The notes: generated from the letters alone by a model not told the origin. A stretch of DNA of 64,000 nucleotides from Anastrepha obliqua (GCF_027943255.1 NC_072892.1:163310792-163374791), one strand, 5' to 3'. Shown: positions 45,505-58,087, counted from the first letter of the stretch. Numbers and translations are program-made.

Positions 45505-46245
45505 TTAACTCACTAAAAAAACAACTAAAGCTCGTAAGTGAAAACGTTGTATATATGGTTTTGGTAAAAATACCAAATTTTCCATAAGAAGTATTGTTGA
45601 CGCGGATCGCTTAAAGAAAACACACAACCGTTTCGTTTCAAATAGATTCTTATATTAATTTAACAATTAGCGCGGTTGCATTTATATACATTCTCTAAAG
45701 CGGTAAGTTATGCGGTAAAAACATAAGCGGTAAAATATGCAGTAATTGCGGGATGAATAACAAAAGCAGTAAATAAAACCTAAGTTCAAAGACCTAATTA
45801 AACAGCAATATGTACCTACGCATGTACATACATACGTGTAAGAACAAAGGATATAGCAGAAAATAGAATATAACAAAAGCGATTAAGTGTTTACATTGCT
45901 GACATTAACCCTTAAGTAATATTATAAAAATTAAAACTTAAATTAAATGCATAGACGGACTCAACAAGTATCGAATTACAGCTCATCACACGTAGTGTTG
46001 CAAAGGCGCGAAATATAAAAGGCAACCCTCGTATTAATTTTTATAAAATTAAGGGGTCCCGGAGGTCTACAGCACGAAAATTTAGGGTATTTTCAGGATT
46101 TTTTTTTTAAATAAAAAATTAAAACCGATATTTAAATTTTTGTATACTTTTTATTTAACTTTTTTTTACATACAAAAATTAAAGAAAAATATATAAAAAA
46201 CATAAAAAAAAATATTTAAAAAATATATAAAAAAAAATTAGTTTA
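45505..46245. other. Unassigned, AT-rich
   Basis: Repeated GCGGTAA-type motifs near 45700-45740 and long A/T runs from 46090 to 46250. No coding signal. Confidence 0.35.
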
Positions 46246-46850
46246 AAAAAATTTTTTTATTGTAATTTTATGTCTTTCTATATCGTAGTGGATCCATTTT
46301 TCGTCGCCAGTCACCACCCGATGCAAAAAACCCTTCCGATTTTGTCGCTCGATCAGCAATTCGCACGTAAAAAATCGCCGTTCGACGTCGCGCAGCTTCA
46401 ACTCGTACGGGACCCAATGTCCTTGCTTTTGGATCATTCCCATCGCTTTTAGACGCTTGCAAACGGTTGACTTATCAACGCCCAATGATTCAGCAAGCTC
46501 TTCTTGGGTTTGGCACGAGTCCTCGTTTACCAATTCCCCCAATTCCGCCTTCTCGAACTTTTTGGGCTGGCCAAGACGCTCCTTGTCTTCGGTGTGAAAA
46601 TCACCACTTTTGAATCGTCGAAACCAGTACTAACATGTTGAAATCGACGGAGTATGGTCTGGGTAGGCCTCCTGCAGCAATTCACGGGCTTGGGCTGTAT
46701 TTTTTTTTTCAAATTGAAGCAGAAAAGCAAAGCTTCCCGCAAATTGCGTTTCGACGGCACGAAAGTTGACATACTCGGTGCACGAAAACACTGCGTTGTT
46801 TATTCTTCAGCGAAATGACAGATACTGATAAACAAAGCCTAGGGATGAGG
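46246..46850 (-). mobile_element. mariner 5' half
   Basis: The minus strand starts MSTFVPSKRNLREALLF (46772). A second frame gives YWFRRFKSGDFHTEDKERLG, then LVNEDSCQTQEELAESLGVD, RLKAMGMIQKQGHWVPYELK, RRFFTCELLIERQNRKGFLH and VVTGDEKWIHYD (first Asp). It ends abruptly in the A/T-rich stretch after about 46260. The second half is missing. Same mariner group as 1-561 and 36170-37346, judged by IQKQGxWVPYELK. Confidence 0.8.
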
Positions 46851-47341
46851 CTTTGTCATGAATATATATTCAGTATTGCCAACGCGATAAAGTGATAAAT
46901 AGCTCCATCTGTGTGTCACCTTTAAAACTAATTCAACCTCCCAATAATTTTTTTTTTAGTTTTTTTTTAATTTTTTTTTTTAATTTTAATAATTTTAACA
47001 ACGGCGCTGAAGTTGACCCTTCGGACACATTGGAACTGGACGATGTTGCCCATTTTGGCTCTTCTATTTATCTGAAACACAAAAACCAAAAAAATGATTA
47101 ATCAGTATCCAACTGTAGGACTGTAGCTATGCCCCAAAAATTTTACAAAATGGCGCGGCTTCGATTTTGACACTCTAAAAATCGAGTTTTGTTTCAGTTT
47201 TTTATTAAAAAAAAAAGCGAAATAAATGAAATAATAATATGGTTCTAGAACGGGCGATAGCCATTGATGTTGCGAACATATTAAAATTTCAGACGATTCG
47301 GTTGAATTGCTTTTTTTTTGACAATACCAGACCGTAAAAAA
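46851..47341. other. Unassigned, T-rich
   Basis: T-runs at about 46948-46990; no coding or element signature. Confidence 0.35.
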
Positions 47342-47343
47342 TA

Positions 47344-48213
47344 AGACCTACTAATGTTAGGCACAAATAACTTTTTTATTTTTTGACATATTTATTTTTC
47401 TCTTTTTGTAGGCTATAATTGAATTGTTGGAAATTTATTATGGAACCCTACATTACAACACAACGCGTTAAAATTATCGAGTTTTTCTATTCTTGTCAAC
47501 GATCAATTGTTTCAACGCAGCGTAAATATAGGCAAATAATGTTTTGATGTTGGATGAAGCGCATTTCCATTTAAATGGTTATGTTAACAAACAAAACTGT
47601 AGATTGTGGGGCTCTGAAAATCCAAGGGCAACACACCAACATCAGTTGCACCCATCTAAATGTACTGTTTGGTGTGGTGTTATGACCACTAGAGTTATCG
47701 GTCCATATTTCTTCGAAAATGAGGGAATCGATTTCAGGGACGTCTTACAGAGCATTGATTGAAATCTTTTTGCGGACAATGGCGGAGCAGTATCCTAATT
47801 TGTGGTTTCAACAAGATGGAGCAACTGTGCATACTGCTTCGAGAAATTTTTGGCGAACGTCCGATTTCCAAAAATTCAGATTTCCCACCAGCTCGTTCGC
47901 CGGATTTGACTGCGCCCGACTTCTTTTTATGGGGATATTTAAAAAACAAAGAGTATCTTAATAAACCAGAGACTATTGGACAGCTGAAGCAAAATATTCG
48001 AGACGAAATACTCAGCCTTCAACCAGAAACATTATGTGGTGTAATGGGAAACGCGTTAAAAAGAGCCAATCTTTGTATCGAGAAAAATGGTGGACATTTG
48101 TCTGATGTAATATTTCCTATATAATTTCCATAAAATATATTCAATATATAAAAACAATTAACCAAAATAAATGATTATTACAAAAGTTATTTGTGTTTAA
48201 CATTAGTAAGTCT
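47344..48213 (+). mobile_element. DD41D element, deletion copy
   Basis: TA flanks both ends (47342-47343, 48214-48215). Ends are AGACCTACTAATGTTAGGCA and, from the right, AGACTTACTAATGTTAAACA, continuing CAAATAACTTTT in both. The transposase starts MEPYITTQRVKIIEFFY (47440). Most of the DNA-binding domain is deleted before MLDEAHFHLNGYVNKQNC (first Asp). Then GPYFFENEGI, WFQQDGATVHT in a second frame (second Asp), and RSPDLTAPDFFLWGYLKNK (third Asp) to KNGGHLSDVIFPI. Two or more frameshifts. Confidence 0.87.
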
Positions 48214-48215
48214 TA

Positions 48216-48973
48216 TTTGGCCCACTCTGCAGATAACTTGCGCGGACCGCTCTCTACCTACTTAATGGGCTGTAGAAGCTATAACATTGGGAATTTCCGC
48301 ATGAAAATTTCACAGAATATTCTTAAGATATCATATTTTCGAAATATCGAAAAAACAGAAAATCGATTATTTGAAATTTCTAGATCACAGGTTCCCCTTA
48401 ATATCAAATTTGTAACTAATATTTCATAGCAATGAACTATAAATGAAAAAAGAATCAAACTTCTGCAAATCAACTCCTGTCAATACTCAGCGCTGCGCTT
48501 AAACGGCATATTTAGTTCTGCCGCAACTTTTATCACCAATTCCGGATAGTTTTGTATGAGCAAAATGCAAAATATATTACAAGTCTTTAATTCAAATTTT
48601 ATTCAATTTCAATACTCAGCATGAATTTGTATGCTTTCATCGAGCAGAATTGCCTATTAAGTACGTTTTGTTGGACTGCATGGAGTGTGCAGTAGTATTG
48701 GTGTCATTTCAGTCAATATGAGCCTGTTTGTATATCAAGCAGAAGTTAACAAAAGAATAAAAAAAAACAAATAGTATTCTATTCCATCTCCCTTAGTAGT
48801 TATTGCCAGTGGCCGGTGATAGCTGAAGAGCGTCGTTGGACTTTGTACATTGATTTTTCATACTCCACTCACCTCTACAATTCTTACACGAGGGCACACA
48901 TATTTTTTTTTATTAGCTGTGTACTGCTTTTAATTCCCTCAAGTAAATTTTTTTTTTTATTTTTCCTTTATAG
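48216..48973. other. Unassigned, probably intronic host DNA
   Basis: AT-rich. Ends in a T-rich tract (about 48944-48970) directly before the candidate exon. No element seen. Confidence 0.4.
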
Positions 48974-49087
48974 GCTATTTGACTCAAATACCTTCTTGGG
49001 GAGCTCGTAATATACAACTTGCGGGACATATTTGGCTCACAAAAGTAAAAGCAGTAAAAAAAGGACAAAAATTTGAAGCTATAAAAG
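48974..49087 (+). CDS. Candidate internal exon of an unidentified host gene
   Basis: A long polypyrimidine tract ending TTTATAG precedes 48974, and GTAAGTATGT follows 49087, both close to consensus splice signals. The 114-bp exon is open in one frame only. It encodes 37 codons including TQIPSWGARNIQ, LAGHIWLTKVKAVKKGQ and KFEAIK, with two bases of a split codon at the start and one at the end (phase 1 on both sides). It has no similarity to the transposon proteins of this window. I do not recognise the protein. A chance exon-like stretch cannot be excluded. Confidence 0.5.
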
Positions 49088-50240
49088 GTAAGTATGTAAA
49101 TCACATAGTGTCGGCCAAATGCGGGTGTGACTATCTAGGTTTTTTATACACGTACATATGCGTGCTTATAGGTGAAAAATGTACACACACACACATATGT
49201 ATGTACTCATATAAACCGCACTGTGAGCAAGTACTACCGAACTATTTCGAGTGCATATCAACGACCTTAACTAAGTGTGGAAAAAACAAAAGTTAAGGTG
49301 AGAGAAAATGGAAGAGTCCTAAATTTATTAAAGCATACATATTTGTGGTATACATGCAAATTAAATAAAAATATAAGTACATCTCAAATTAAAGTGAGTA
49401 AAATAGTAACAAAATGTAAAAAATATGAAAATTTTATTGTAAATTGTGAAATAGTGTAATATATAAAAAATGAACATACCCACTACTTACCGCAACTAAA
49501 CTAATTACTAACCGCGTTCCTGTAGACGTGAAGCTAGGAGTTCTGATTTTTCTTTCGATAAGTTGAGATCACGACATAAATCGTTTAATGCTATCTGATT
49601 AATTGGCTCTGCCATCTGACTCGATGTGCTTGGGAAACTGCTGACATTCGAAATCGAAGCTGTTTTTAATTATAGTGAGCCTAAGAACAGTTATTTTGCA
49701 TGACTCAATACGCAGGCTGGCATGATTTACTTTTGTTCGAAACCGTATTGTATACATCAAAAGGATATACGACAGACGATGATTTTGTCTTCATTCACAT
49801 AGTACGTTATAACTTCTACAATTTTTCGTCGATTGAGACAAACTTAGGCTTAAAATGTAGGTGGCAAAATTGTCTTTCAAAAAACCTATTTTATGTCGGC
49901 ATAAAAAATTTTTTTGTTCCAGAAAAAAGTTAATAAACTTTGATATTTTAGTAAAAAACGGCAAAAATGCCTTTTTTTACTTTCAACAGCTGTTTTGCGA
50001 AAACTACGATACGAAATATATATTGCCATGTAGGTTATAGGTATGTGTGCCTTCCGAAATGTATGCACTTAAAAAAAATGGCGCGCGCTGTTTTCGAGAT
50101 TGCTGGTAATAACTACACTATTGCACAAAAAACAGGTTTTTTGGGAATATCTCGGAAACCGTTCTTTGAAAAAAAAAAATAAAAGTCATTTTTGGTCTCA
50201 GCGACCTCATATTATTCTAAAAAACGCTTTTGGTCGAGGA
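49088..50240. other. Unassigned, probably intronic host DNA
   Basis: CACACACACATATGTATGTA microsatellite at about 49180-49205. No recognised element. From 49940 to 50240 the text (TGGCGCGCGCTGTTTTCGAG, ATATCTCGGAAACCG) looks like a dispersed repeat but has no second copy here. Confidence 0.35.
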
Positions 50241-50249
50241 CCATTTTTG

Positions 50250-51420
50250 AAACTGAAAATTTGTAAGCTAGTGTTATACAATCAAAAATTGACTACGGTC
50301 TGCAAATATATGGAAAATGTAGTAAGGCTGCCATTAATAAAATCAAAGCAGCATTCCATACCGACATTCGGAGGAGTTTAAGTGCTTTTAGGACAACACC
50401 CACTATAAATATGCTAATGGAAAGTGGTTTTCAAACACTTGAAGATCGCACGAAATATCTCGGAATTCGCATCATATACAAATTATTCTGCGATTCCACT
50501 CATACTCCTCACCAGGAAATTCGATTGCTGAATAAAAGAAAAAGACCACTTTCATATAAGTCAACATTATGCGGAGTAAAAGAGTTCGCCGATCATTTAA
50601 ACTTGAAGATATCTCCAATGTGAATGCCTCAAGCCAAGCTACCACCCTGGGCTCTAAAGTCTGAAAGCTTTATTGAAGACTTATGCTTTTTACGAAAACA
50701 GTTCACTAACAAAACCAAATATCTGCAAATTTTCTGGAGCATAGTGCACCCACTGCAATGAAGTGATTGGAATCTTCTTTTCACTGATGGCACCAAGCAA
50801 GTCAATGGCATCGCATTTGCTGTTACAAATGAAGCTGAGCAAACCTTTTCTCACAGTCTACTACCGCAGGACGCCAATACCTTTGAAACTGAATTACAGG
50901 GCATAATTTCAGCATTAAATCTTGTAAAGATTAAACAAAAGGTTTTAATATGCACAGATAGCCAATCAGTGTTCAATGCTGCAAGAAATATTCAAATGGA
51001 TGTAGGCCCAATATATCACATGCAACAATTGTTAATTAAGAAAACGCCAAACACTAAACTAATGTGGATACCTGGACATTCGGGCATACTGGGCAATCAT
51101 CATGCTGACTATGCCGCAAATCTTGCCTTAACATCGTGTTTGCACTTTTATAGCCCACTTAGTACAACATCAATTAAAACCATATACTCCAGAGCTTTAA
51201 AGTCTCAGCGGTGCCCAAATTGGTATATCAACCAGCAGAATACAAAGAAGTAAATCCACACGGTTTCGCTACCATACTGCCAACTTCGACTACTTCTTGG
51301 ATGATCCGATGTTTTGGCTAGGCCATACCCTTTTAACACACCAATACCATTTAACAAAGAGTCCGCAGCCAATGTGTAACTTTTGCAACGCGAATCACTT
51401 AACCATACGCCACATTCTAC
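50250..51420 (+). mobile_element. I-clade LINE remnant: RT end and RNase H
   Basis: The plus strand gives SKIDYGLQIYGKCSKAAI (RT thumb region), AFRTTPTINMLMESGF, LFTDGTKQVNGIAFAV (RNase H Asp, near 50777), NTFETELQGIISALNLV (Glu), VLICTDSQSVFNAARN (Asp), TKLMWIPGHSGILGNHHADY (His, Asp). A C-terminal segment FWLGHTLLTHQYHLTKSPQP with CNFC follows. All RNase H catalytic residues are present. A few stops and one or two shifts break the frame. The layout matches I-factor ORF2. The 3' end is cut by a mariner end at about 51423. Confidence 0.75.
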
Positions 51421-51422
51421 TA

Positions 51423-51660
51423 TCAGGTCAGTCCATAAGTTGCGTGCGTTTTTTAAAGCAGGTTTTAAAATTAATAAAAAGGATGTTTAAAGTATTTATT
51501 AATCAATAATATATAATAATATATAATAATATATAATATATTTTCCTTCATTATTTACAATGTCTTCCCAACGTTTACGCAAATGTTTAATTCCCTGCTC
51601 AAAAAAATTGTTGTCCTTGGAGCCAAAATACGCTTCGATATCCCTTTTGAGGAGTAGTTC
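51423..51660 (-). mobile_element. mariner 3' end
   Basis: The outer end reads CAGGTCAGTCCATAAGTTGC. On the minus strand the transposase C-terminus is visible as IEAYFGSKDNNFFEQGIK, HLRKRWEDIVNNEGKYI. A TAATATA repeat lies in the 3' UTR (51508-51540). The rest of the element is lost; the right boundary is unclear. Confidence 0.6.
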
Positions 51661-51970
51661 CTGTTACTCAATTCAATTTCCGATATATCATTTACTCCAA
51701 AAACACAAAGGAAGAAATGGATATTATTGAAGGACGCAGGCATCTGTTGTATCAGCACATATTAACGCACACTCTGATGTAATATCTTTAGGTCCCCGAG
51801 TGGAATTTAGACCAGGTGGAGGATTGTTATAGTATTAGTGGGATCATCGCATATCACTAAGATGATGGCACCGTTGATTGTGTTTCTGACATTTTAATTT
51901 AAGCCTCCTTCCAAAAACAAAAAGTATTAAGCCCGACCCCAAGACGTTTTGGATTTAATTAAAGTAAAAA
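51661..51970. other. Unassigned sequence
   Basis: No recognisable coding or repeat signal. Confidence 0.3.
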
Positions 51971-51973
51971 AAA

Positions 51974-52735
51974 TTGTACTCATCGATTTCCTTAACTGTT
52001 TTATTCTATAATAAATTTGAAAGTACTTCCAGTGCTGCTGCTAATCTCTTTACAGACTTTTTCAGATCCAATTTTGTGTGTAATGATGATGTTCCTCATT
52101 TTGGCTTTTCAGCTGATATTAAGTCTAAGCTACGATATGTTTTTTCTATATTCAAACTAAAGATTTCCTCTAAGGCAGACGTGGCTTTAGTTCCACTAAA
52201 GAAATTGCTGTTGATGGCGTGTCAACTTAGCACTTCTGTCCGTTGCCACTCAGTGCAGCATTCTATGTAGGTCCGCTCCTTTTCGTATTGTTCGTTAGCT
52301 TTTGCCTTTCATATGCTAAGTTTCTGTTGTACGCTGATGACTTGAAAATTTACTCTTTAGTAAATTCTGTAGATGATCTGTTGAATCTTTAAACGGGGAT
52401 TGAAAATCTTTATTCGTGGTGCGCCAGTTCTCATCTTTGCTTAAATATTAAAAAATGTTTTAATGCCATGTACCCAAAATCGGGTTTTATTTTTGAAAAA
52501 TACTAACCATGTCCTGTCAGAATGCTGATGAAATAAAAGACCTCGGTGTCATGTCTGATACAAAATTTACATTCCGTAATCACATTAGCTTTATAATTCC
52601 TAAATCTTATGCGATGCTTGGTTCCATTCGGCGGAATAATTCGGAGTTCTCGAACCCATACATATTAAAATTGCTTTACACCTCTTTTGCATGTTTTCAC
52701 CTTTTCTTTCAGTTGGTGTTTCGTGCCTAAAGTTT
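51974..52735 (+). mobile_element. Jockey/CR1-like LINE remnant, internally deleted
   Basis: Plus frames read NKFESTSSAAANLFTDFF and SNFV (pre-RT linker). A jump across most of the RT is followed by LGPLLFVLFVS and KFLLYADDLKIYSLVNS (motif C, about 52330). Then come EIKDLGVMSDTKFTFRNHI and YILKLLYTSF. No RNase H is seen. Fits a CR1/Jockey-type ORF2 with its finger and palm region deleted. Several stops. Confidence 0.6.
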
Positions 52736-52739
52736 CGAA

Positions 52740-54030
52740 CCTGTGCACTTCCAAATGGTAATAACGCGCCCATCCATTCGACTATGGCAGAAAAAAAGAT
52801 TTTATTATTTATATTAAATTAAATAAAAATTAATTAATTGTTCTTGATCTTTAATTATTACTATTTAATTATTAATATTAATTAATTAAAATAATAAAAA
52901 ATAATAAGAAGAAGAGCATAAATATATATTATAAAACCGCTTTCACATTTCAACGAACTACGCAATTGCCCCCATGCGCGTCAAAATAATTTACAGCCTT
53001 AACTCATCCGCGTGCCATTTTTGGTAATCTAATCTAAGTGTTAAGCTACAAAATTGACTAATACTTCACTATATTTTTACACTCCATAATTTATAATTCA
53101 CTATAATTTGACACCCCAACCAAAAAATTATTAATATCCCTTCATTGGATTTTGCTTAGTGTCGTATTTTAAGCGCCGAAAAGTCGCGGTGTTCACTAGT
53201 TTGAAAACAACAACAAGCATTTATAAATGCAAAGCCGTTGTGAGTATTTACATATTGATATGTTAGCAACACAAATACAAAAAATCAATAAATCACTTTA
53301 GTTTTGTACACCAGTGCGTATGAGCAACTAATAATTATGGTGCAGTAAGCGTAGGTCACTTATACGCCAAGGTCGTTGTGTGGGTGGCTCATGCAATAAA
53401 TCAACTCTAATGTAGTGTGCTACCGTTCCGCCTCGTATGGACAGCAAATAATAATAGGTAATATAAGAAATCATACAGAGAGTCATTGATTTGCTTAGCG
53501 ACTGGGGAGAAGAAGTCTGTGAATTATAATTTGATTGTAATTTAAACTGTTTAACTCGAAGCCTTGGGTATGGAATAATGCGAAAAGTAAAAAAGAAATG
53601 TTAATGGATAAAAAAAAGAATATTGGTATTTTCAATAAACAGGCATATGTAGTTCTGGCTTAAGAGTTCAGTTCTTAGAGCTTTTAAAAACCTTTGGTAC
53701 CATAGAAATGGCTTACTGTCAATGCTTTGTGTAGACAAATGGCAAATATTATTATTATTAGCTTTATTTTCCTATTTATTGTGCAGGGCATAACATATGT
53801 ATGTGCCATATATAAATTTGGGTATCAATATGGCTATTATAAGCACCTACATATTTTAGTAAAGCCGCCGTGGTTAAGTATACCCGTGCGTCACATATCG
53901 GTGGCAAGTGCAAAGATCTAAATCATATAAGGAGTCCTTTTTTCGCGCGTATATATCTGACATGAAAAATATTATCGTAGAAATCTATTTGTTGGCATGA
54001 AGCTTTGGTTCGTTGAACAACATCTAATAA
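52740..54030. other. Unassigned AT-rich host-like DNA
   Basis: Very AT-rich (TTAATTAATT-type) around 52800-52920 and a TATTATTATT run near 53750. No exon or element found. Confidence 0.4.
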
Positions 54031-54039
54031 CTTAATAGT

Positions 54040-55076
54040 GTAATTGCATTATATTTGGCAGGGAAATCACAACCAGCGACTGCAACGTCACGTGAAATGG
54101 TTCAAAAAGTGAAGAAACGACTTGAGCGAAATCCCCGACGAAGTGCCATTCAAGTGGCAAAAGAACTGAAAATATCTGACCGTAGCATCCGCCGGCAACT
54201 GAAAAATGATCTCAAAGTCAAGCCTTGCCCTTATAGGACTCAAAACGCGCATGATCTCACACCAAAGCAGCAACAAGTTAGACTTGAGAGAGCAAAGGAG
54301 TTACTTCGCTTGACTTTAAGCGATCAATTTCCGAACATTGTGTTTTCTGACGAGAAGCCTTTTCAAATTGAGCAATTCTTAAATTTCCAAAACGATAGGG
54401 TTCATTTAGGTTTATTTGACCAACCATTCATACAAGAATTTGAGTCATCGATTGGCCACCAGAAGGCAGCACCCGCCACAGATAATGGTTTGGGCCACTA
54501 TAACCGCAGATGGGCGCTTTTCAATCATTTTCATCGAGCCTGGCGTCAAGGTGAATACGAAATATTATCGGGAAAGTATTCTGGAGGTTAATTAGAAGCC
54601 GTGGGCAGACAAATATTTCAGTGGAAGACCATGGACGTTTCAACAGGACTCCGTTCGTCCGCCTCACAAAGCTCGAATGAGCCAAGAATGGCTAAAAAAC
54701 AACGTTCCGAACTTCATAACGTCCACACAGTGCCTCTCAAATTCACCAGACGCGAGTCCGGTGGATTATTCTCTTTGGGTCATTTTGGAGAACAAGGTCT
54801 GGTCTAAAAGATTCACCAGAGTCGAGGCGCTGAAAAAATCCATTGTCCGCGAGTGTGCCAAAATACCTGCAAATCACATTCGGGCAGCTTGCAATTTGTT
54901 TCTGGACCGCCTCAAGGACATAGTCAAGGCAAAAGATGGTCATATCAAGGAAAATTAAATTGATTCTTAATTTTGTATTATTTTCACACATTTTTTACTT
55001 TCAATTGAATAAAAGTAATTTTCTAAACTCAATTTATGGCCTTCTTAATTGATTACACTTCGAGTACCGTACCCTG
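54040..55076 (+). mobile_element. maT-like (DD37D) Tc1/mariner element, 5'-truncated
   Basis: A plus frame from about 54055 (no ATG) shows an HTH region (VAKELKISDRSIRRQLKNDL) and FPNIVFSDEKPFQIEQFL (first Asp). A second frame gives FQQDSVRPPHKARMSQEWL (second Asp), then SPDASPVDYSLWVILE (third Asp) and KAKDGHIKEN. Spacing between the last two Asp is about 37-38 residues, as in the maT/DD37D group. The right end CAGGGTACGG (read inward) is followed by TA at 55077. The left inverted repeat was not found. Confidence 0.72.
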
Positions 55077-56200
55077 TAAACGAATAAGCGTCTGACCTTT
55101 ATAACCTTTGAAATCTTCAGGGTGGAGTTGGTGCAAATTTTGAAAATTGGCGTTTATTCTTTAATGCAAAACAGTCTTATCCAACATTAGTTTTCCAATA
55201 CTTTGATACCAACACTGAATTTTCAATTTAAACTTGAGCCACACAAATTTGAGTGCTGAGCTTAGGAAAGTACATAAAATATTTATTTATACTATAATTA
55301 AATTTAAAATTCTCTAAACTCTTCACGCAACTACACACCCACTTATTCATAACTATCACGCATGCACGAGTCCTTATAAGTTATTGAGCAAGCGACAGCT
55401 ACAAGTAAGTCTGCATTGCCTTAAGCAACGCACAGCAGCTGACACAACCAAGCGAGTCGTTCGTTGACACGTTTCGTTGGAGAATAAGAAATCAAGGAAA
55501 AGTGGGTCGCAGAAGTGTTTCGTATTTCTATTGAATGTAATGGAAGCTAAGAAACTAGCAGGGAGTTTGAGTTACTGGCTGTTGGTTGTTGTTGCAGTTG
55601 GCCTTTACGCACAGCTGGTATGCAGCGCATGAAAGCGGGGAAATTGGAAATTATTTAAATTGCCAGAGACAGCGACAGCTGATGATGTTGACGGCGTTGA
55701 AAAAAAGCGTTTAAAATAAGAAAGTGTGAAAAAGGGTAGCCATAAGAAATGAAAACGAAAATAAATGGCATGGCACGCCGAAATGCGTAATAATAAATCA
55801 TTTAAGAGAAGAAAAGCGAAATTCCAAAGAGGGCACAAAACACCACATTTTTTAATAAGTGCAGCCGCAGTTTTCGCGTATAGAAGAAAGATACGAATTA
55901 TGCTTAAATATGAAGCATTCATTGTGAATGCTGTATGCACATATATACCCGTATGTGTAAGTATTTTATATACATTGCAAATAATGTTGTATAAGTGTGC
56001 ATTTCCTTGGAATTGTAAGGGCATTACGTTCGTATGGGTCCATTCGAGCACGTCAAAGGCCGGAAATTCCGCTGAAGATAAGCAAGGAATTCCGACACTA
56101 AGTGTGTACGTAAAATACAGCCATTTGCAAATACTTAAGAACGGTAGCTTTTTTTTCTTCTTTTACAAAAGCTAATACAATTCGAAAATTCTTTGAGAAA
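55077..56200. other. Unassigned, probably host DNA
   Basis: No recognised element; open frames here have no family motif. Confidence 0.4.
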
Positions 56201-56202
56201 AA

Positions 56203-57035
56203 TACTTAGGTTAGGTTAGGTTAGGTTAAATGGCTGCTCTAGCTTGAGGCCCACTTGGGCAAATATTCAAAATTCGTCCATTGCGATGCCATACAGGGGA
56301 AAGGAGAAAGGAGAAGAGCAGGAAGAAAGAGCCTTGGGATTAGGGAATGATGTCCATGCATTTACGACGACGCCAACGGTGGCTGACTTACGTCCGTAAT
56401 TAGCCGCATCAAGCTACTGATGAACTTCACCAGATGTATGACATTTAAGCCCGCTATATCCGCAGGTGTAGTGAGAGCCCAGATGTCTAAATCTTTGCTA
56501 GACGAGAGGGCAGGGCAGCTGAGAAGAAGGTGTTGAGATGATTCCACCTCGTCCTCCAGACAGCTTTTGCAGAACGGACTTGAGGCAATTCCAAGTTTCA
56601 ACGCATGGACACATAACGGACAATTTTCGGCAAGAATATCAACCAAATTGGAGAGCTGGGGCTTTCTTAGCCTTAGGAGTTACCTCGAGGATCCCCGATC
56701 TATCCGTGGCCAGAAGGATCTCGCGACCTTGCACGTTTGCGCACTAGCCCAGCGCTTGCTGAGTTGACTCGAGGCCCATGTTTCCAGGAGCAGGTTCTTA
56801 AGGGAACCCCAATCCTCTGAAAACCATCTCCAGAGTTCCCTGTCTAGCCAGCTCATCAGCCCAGAAGTTTCCCTCTATGTCGCTGTGACCGGGAATCCAA
56901 ATGAGCCTGATATCGAAGTATTCGGATGCAATCAAGAGAGAAACCAGGCATTCCCTGACCAACCTCGAACGCACAATCAACGAGCCCAAGGCCCTAATTG
57001 CCGCTTGGTTATCGGAAAAATACTTAAATACTTAC
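56203..57035 (-). mobile_element. LINE 3' end with RNase H and cysteine domain
   Basis: The minus strand shows DNQAAIRALGSLIVRSRL, IRLIWIPGHSDIEGNFWADE (RNase H second half), ENCPLCVHALKLG and CKSCLEDEVESSQHLLLSCP (cysteine tail). The 3' end is a CCTAA-repeat tail (TAGGTTAGGTTAGGTTAGG on plus, 56208-56226). The 5' part is lost at the junction with the next LINE. A region of about 100 codons between the two segments is degraded. Confidence 0.7.
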
Positions 57036-58087
57036 GTAGACCTTGGTGCTGTACTCTGTCGAAAGCTGGTGATATGTCTAGGAAAACTGCTGAACAGATT
57101 TGTATTTGGTTGCGAGTTGTTTGTATTTTTTCGACAAGTCTATGGACCTGCTCAATTGGCGAATGCTCTTCCCTGAAACCAAGGTGATGTTTCGGAACTA
57201 TTTATTTGCGTTGAATAAAAACCATCAAATGTTTAAGAAATACGTTTTCAAAATCTTTTAACAATATTGGTAGAAGGCTGAGATGGGACCATAGGATTTC
57301 AAGTCATCACCTGGTTTTTCAGTCCTCAGCACCCTTATAATTTCTGCCACTTTCCATTGAGCTAGGAAGATGTTTCTGGTTGAGCAAGCATTGAGCAAAT
57401 GAGTAATGAAATTATACAGTTCAGTAGGTAGTTTATTGAAAATTTCGGCTGGGTGTAATATTTTAGCTTTTTAAAGAACTGAACTTTTTCATTGACAGCT
57501 TCATTTGGTAGGGTTCATTTAAAAAGGCAGCGACAGTGATGTCAAAACCAGGATCAGCTTCAGTATCGTTTGATGTGAAAATATATTTTAGGTTTTCGCC
57601 AATGAACTATCTTTTTTACGAAGAGATGGCCAGGAATCTATTGTTGCACTTATTTTTTTGCTAACCTTCCACAAGGAGTAGTTGGTGAGGTGTGTGGGGT
57701 CCAAACCCCATGTAAACTGTCTCATTTCTTTGTCGTAGTGCTCTTTTAATAAAAGTTCAATTTGTTTCGATAATTTGTTAAAACGGCTTTTACATTCAGA
57801 AGATCTTGTTTGTTGCCATATTTTTCTTGCCTGACGTTTATCTTTGAGTTCGCTTCTTGGGAAGATACCGCTGTCTGTTGAATTTTGAGCTATGATCTTT
57901 GTTTCTTTTGTTGAATTTCTTCTATTCTTTAGTGTGCGGATTCGTAGCGCTTGATTGATTTACTTATAAGTATAGCACAGCCACTGTGAGCAGATCCTTC
58001 AGGGTGCGTTGTGCAATAAAAGCAGTAGAAGGGAATATTGAAGGAACTCTTTTCGGTGAAGTGGGCCTCTGTCACTAAGAGGATATC
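57036..58087 (-). mobile_element. Jockey-clade LINE: endonuclease end and RT start
   Basis: From the right, the minus strand reads DILLVTEAHFTEKSSF and HPEGSAHSGCAILISK (endonuclease domain, about 58075-57960). It jumps to a linker with KQIELLLKEHYDKEMRQF and TNYSLWKVSKK, then LAQWKVAEIIRVLR and SYGPISAF. RT follows with LGFREEHSPIEQVHRLVEKI and CSAVFLDISPAFDRV (motif A). The YADD motif lies beyond the truncated 3' end. Stops are frequent. The order EN, linker, RT fits Jockey ORF2. Confidence 0.7.

Noticed and set aside
45505..46090. Long terminal repeat of an LTR retrotransposon
   Set aside because: Repeated GCGGTAA motifs suggested it, but no paired copy, primer-binding site or gag/pol sequence was found.
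53727..53921. 64-codon frame with a hydrophobic N-terminus
   Set aside because: AT-rich, microsatellite-derived start and no conserved motif.
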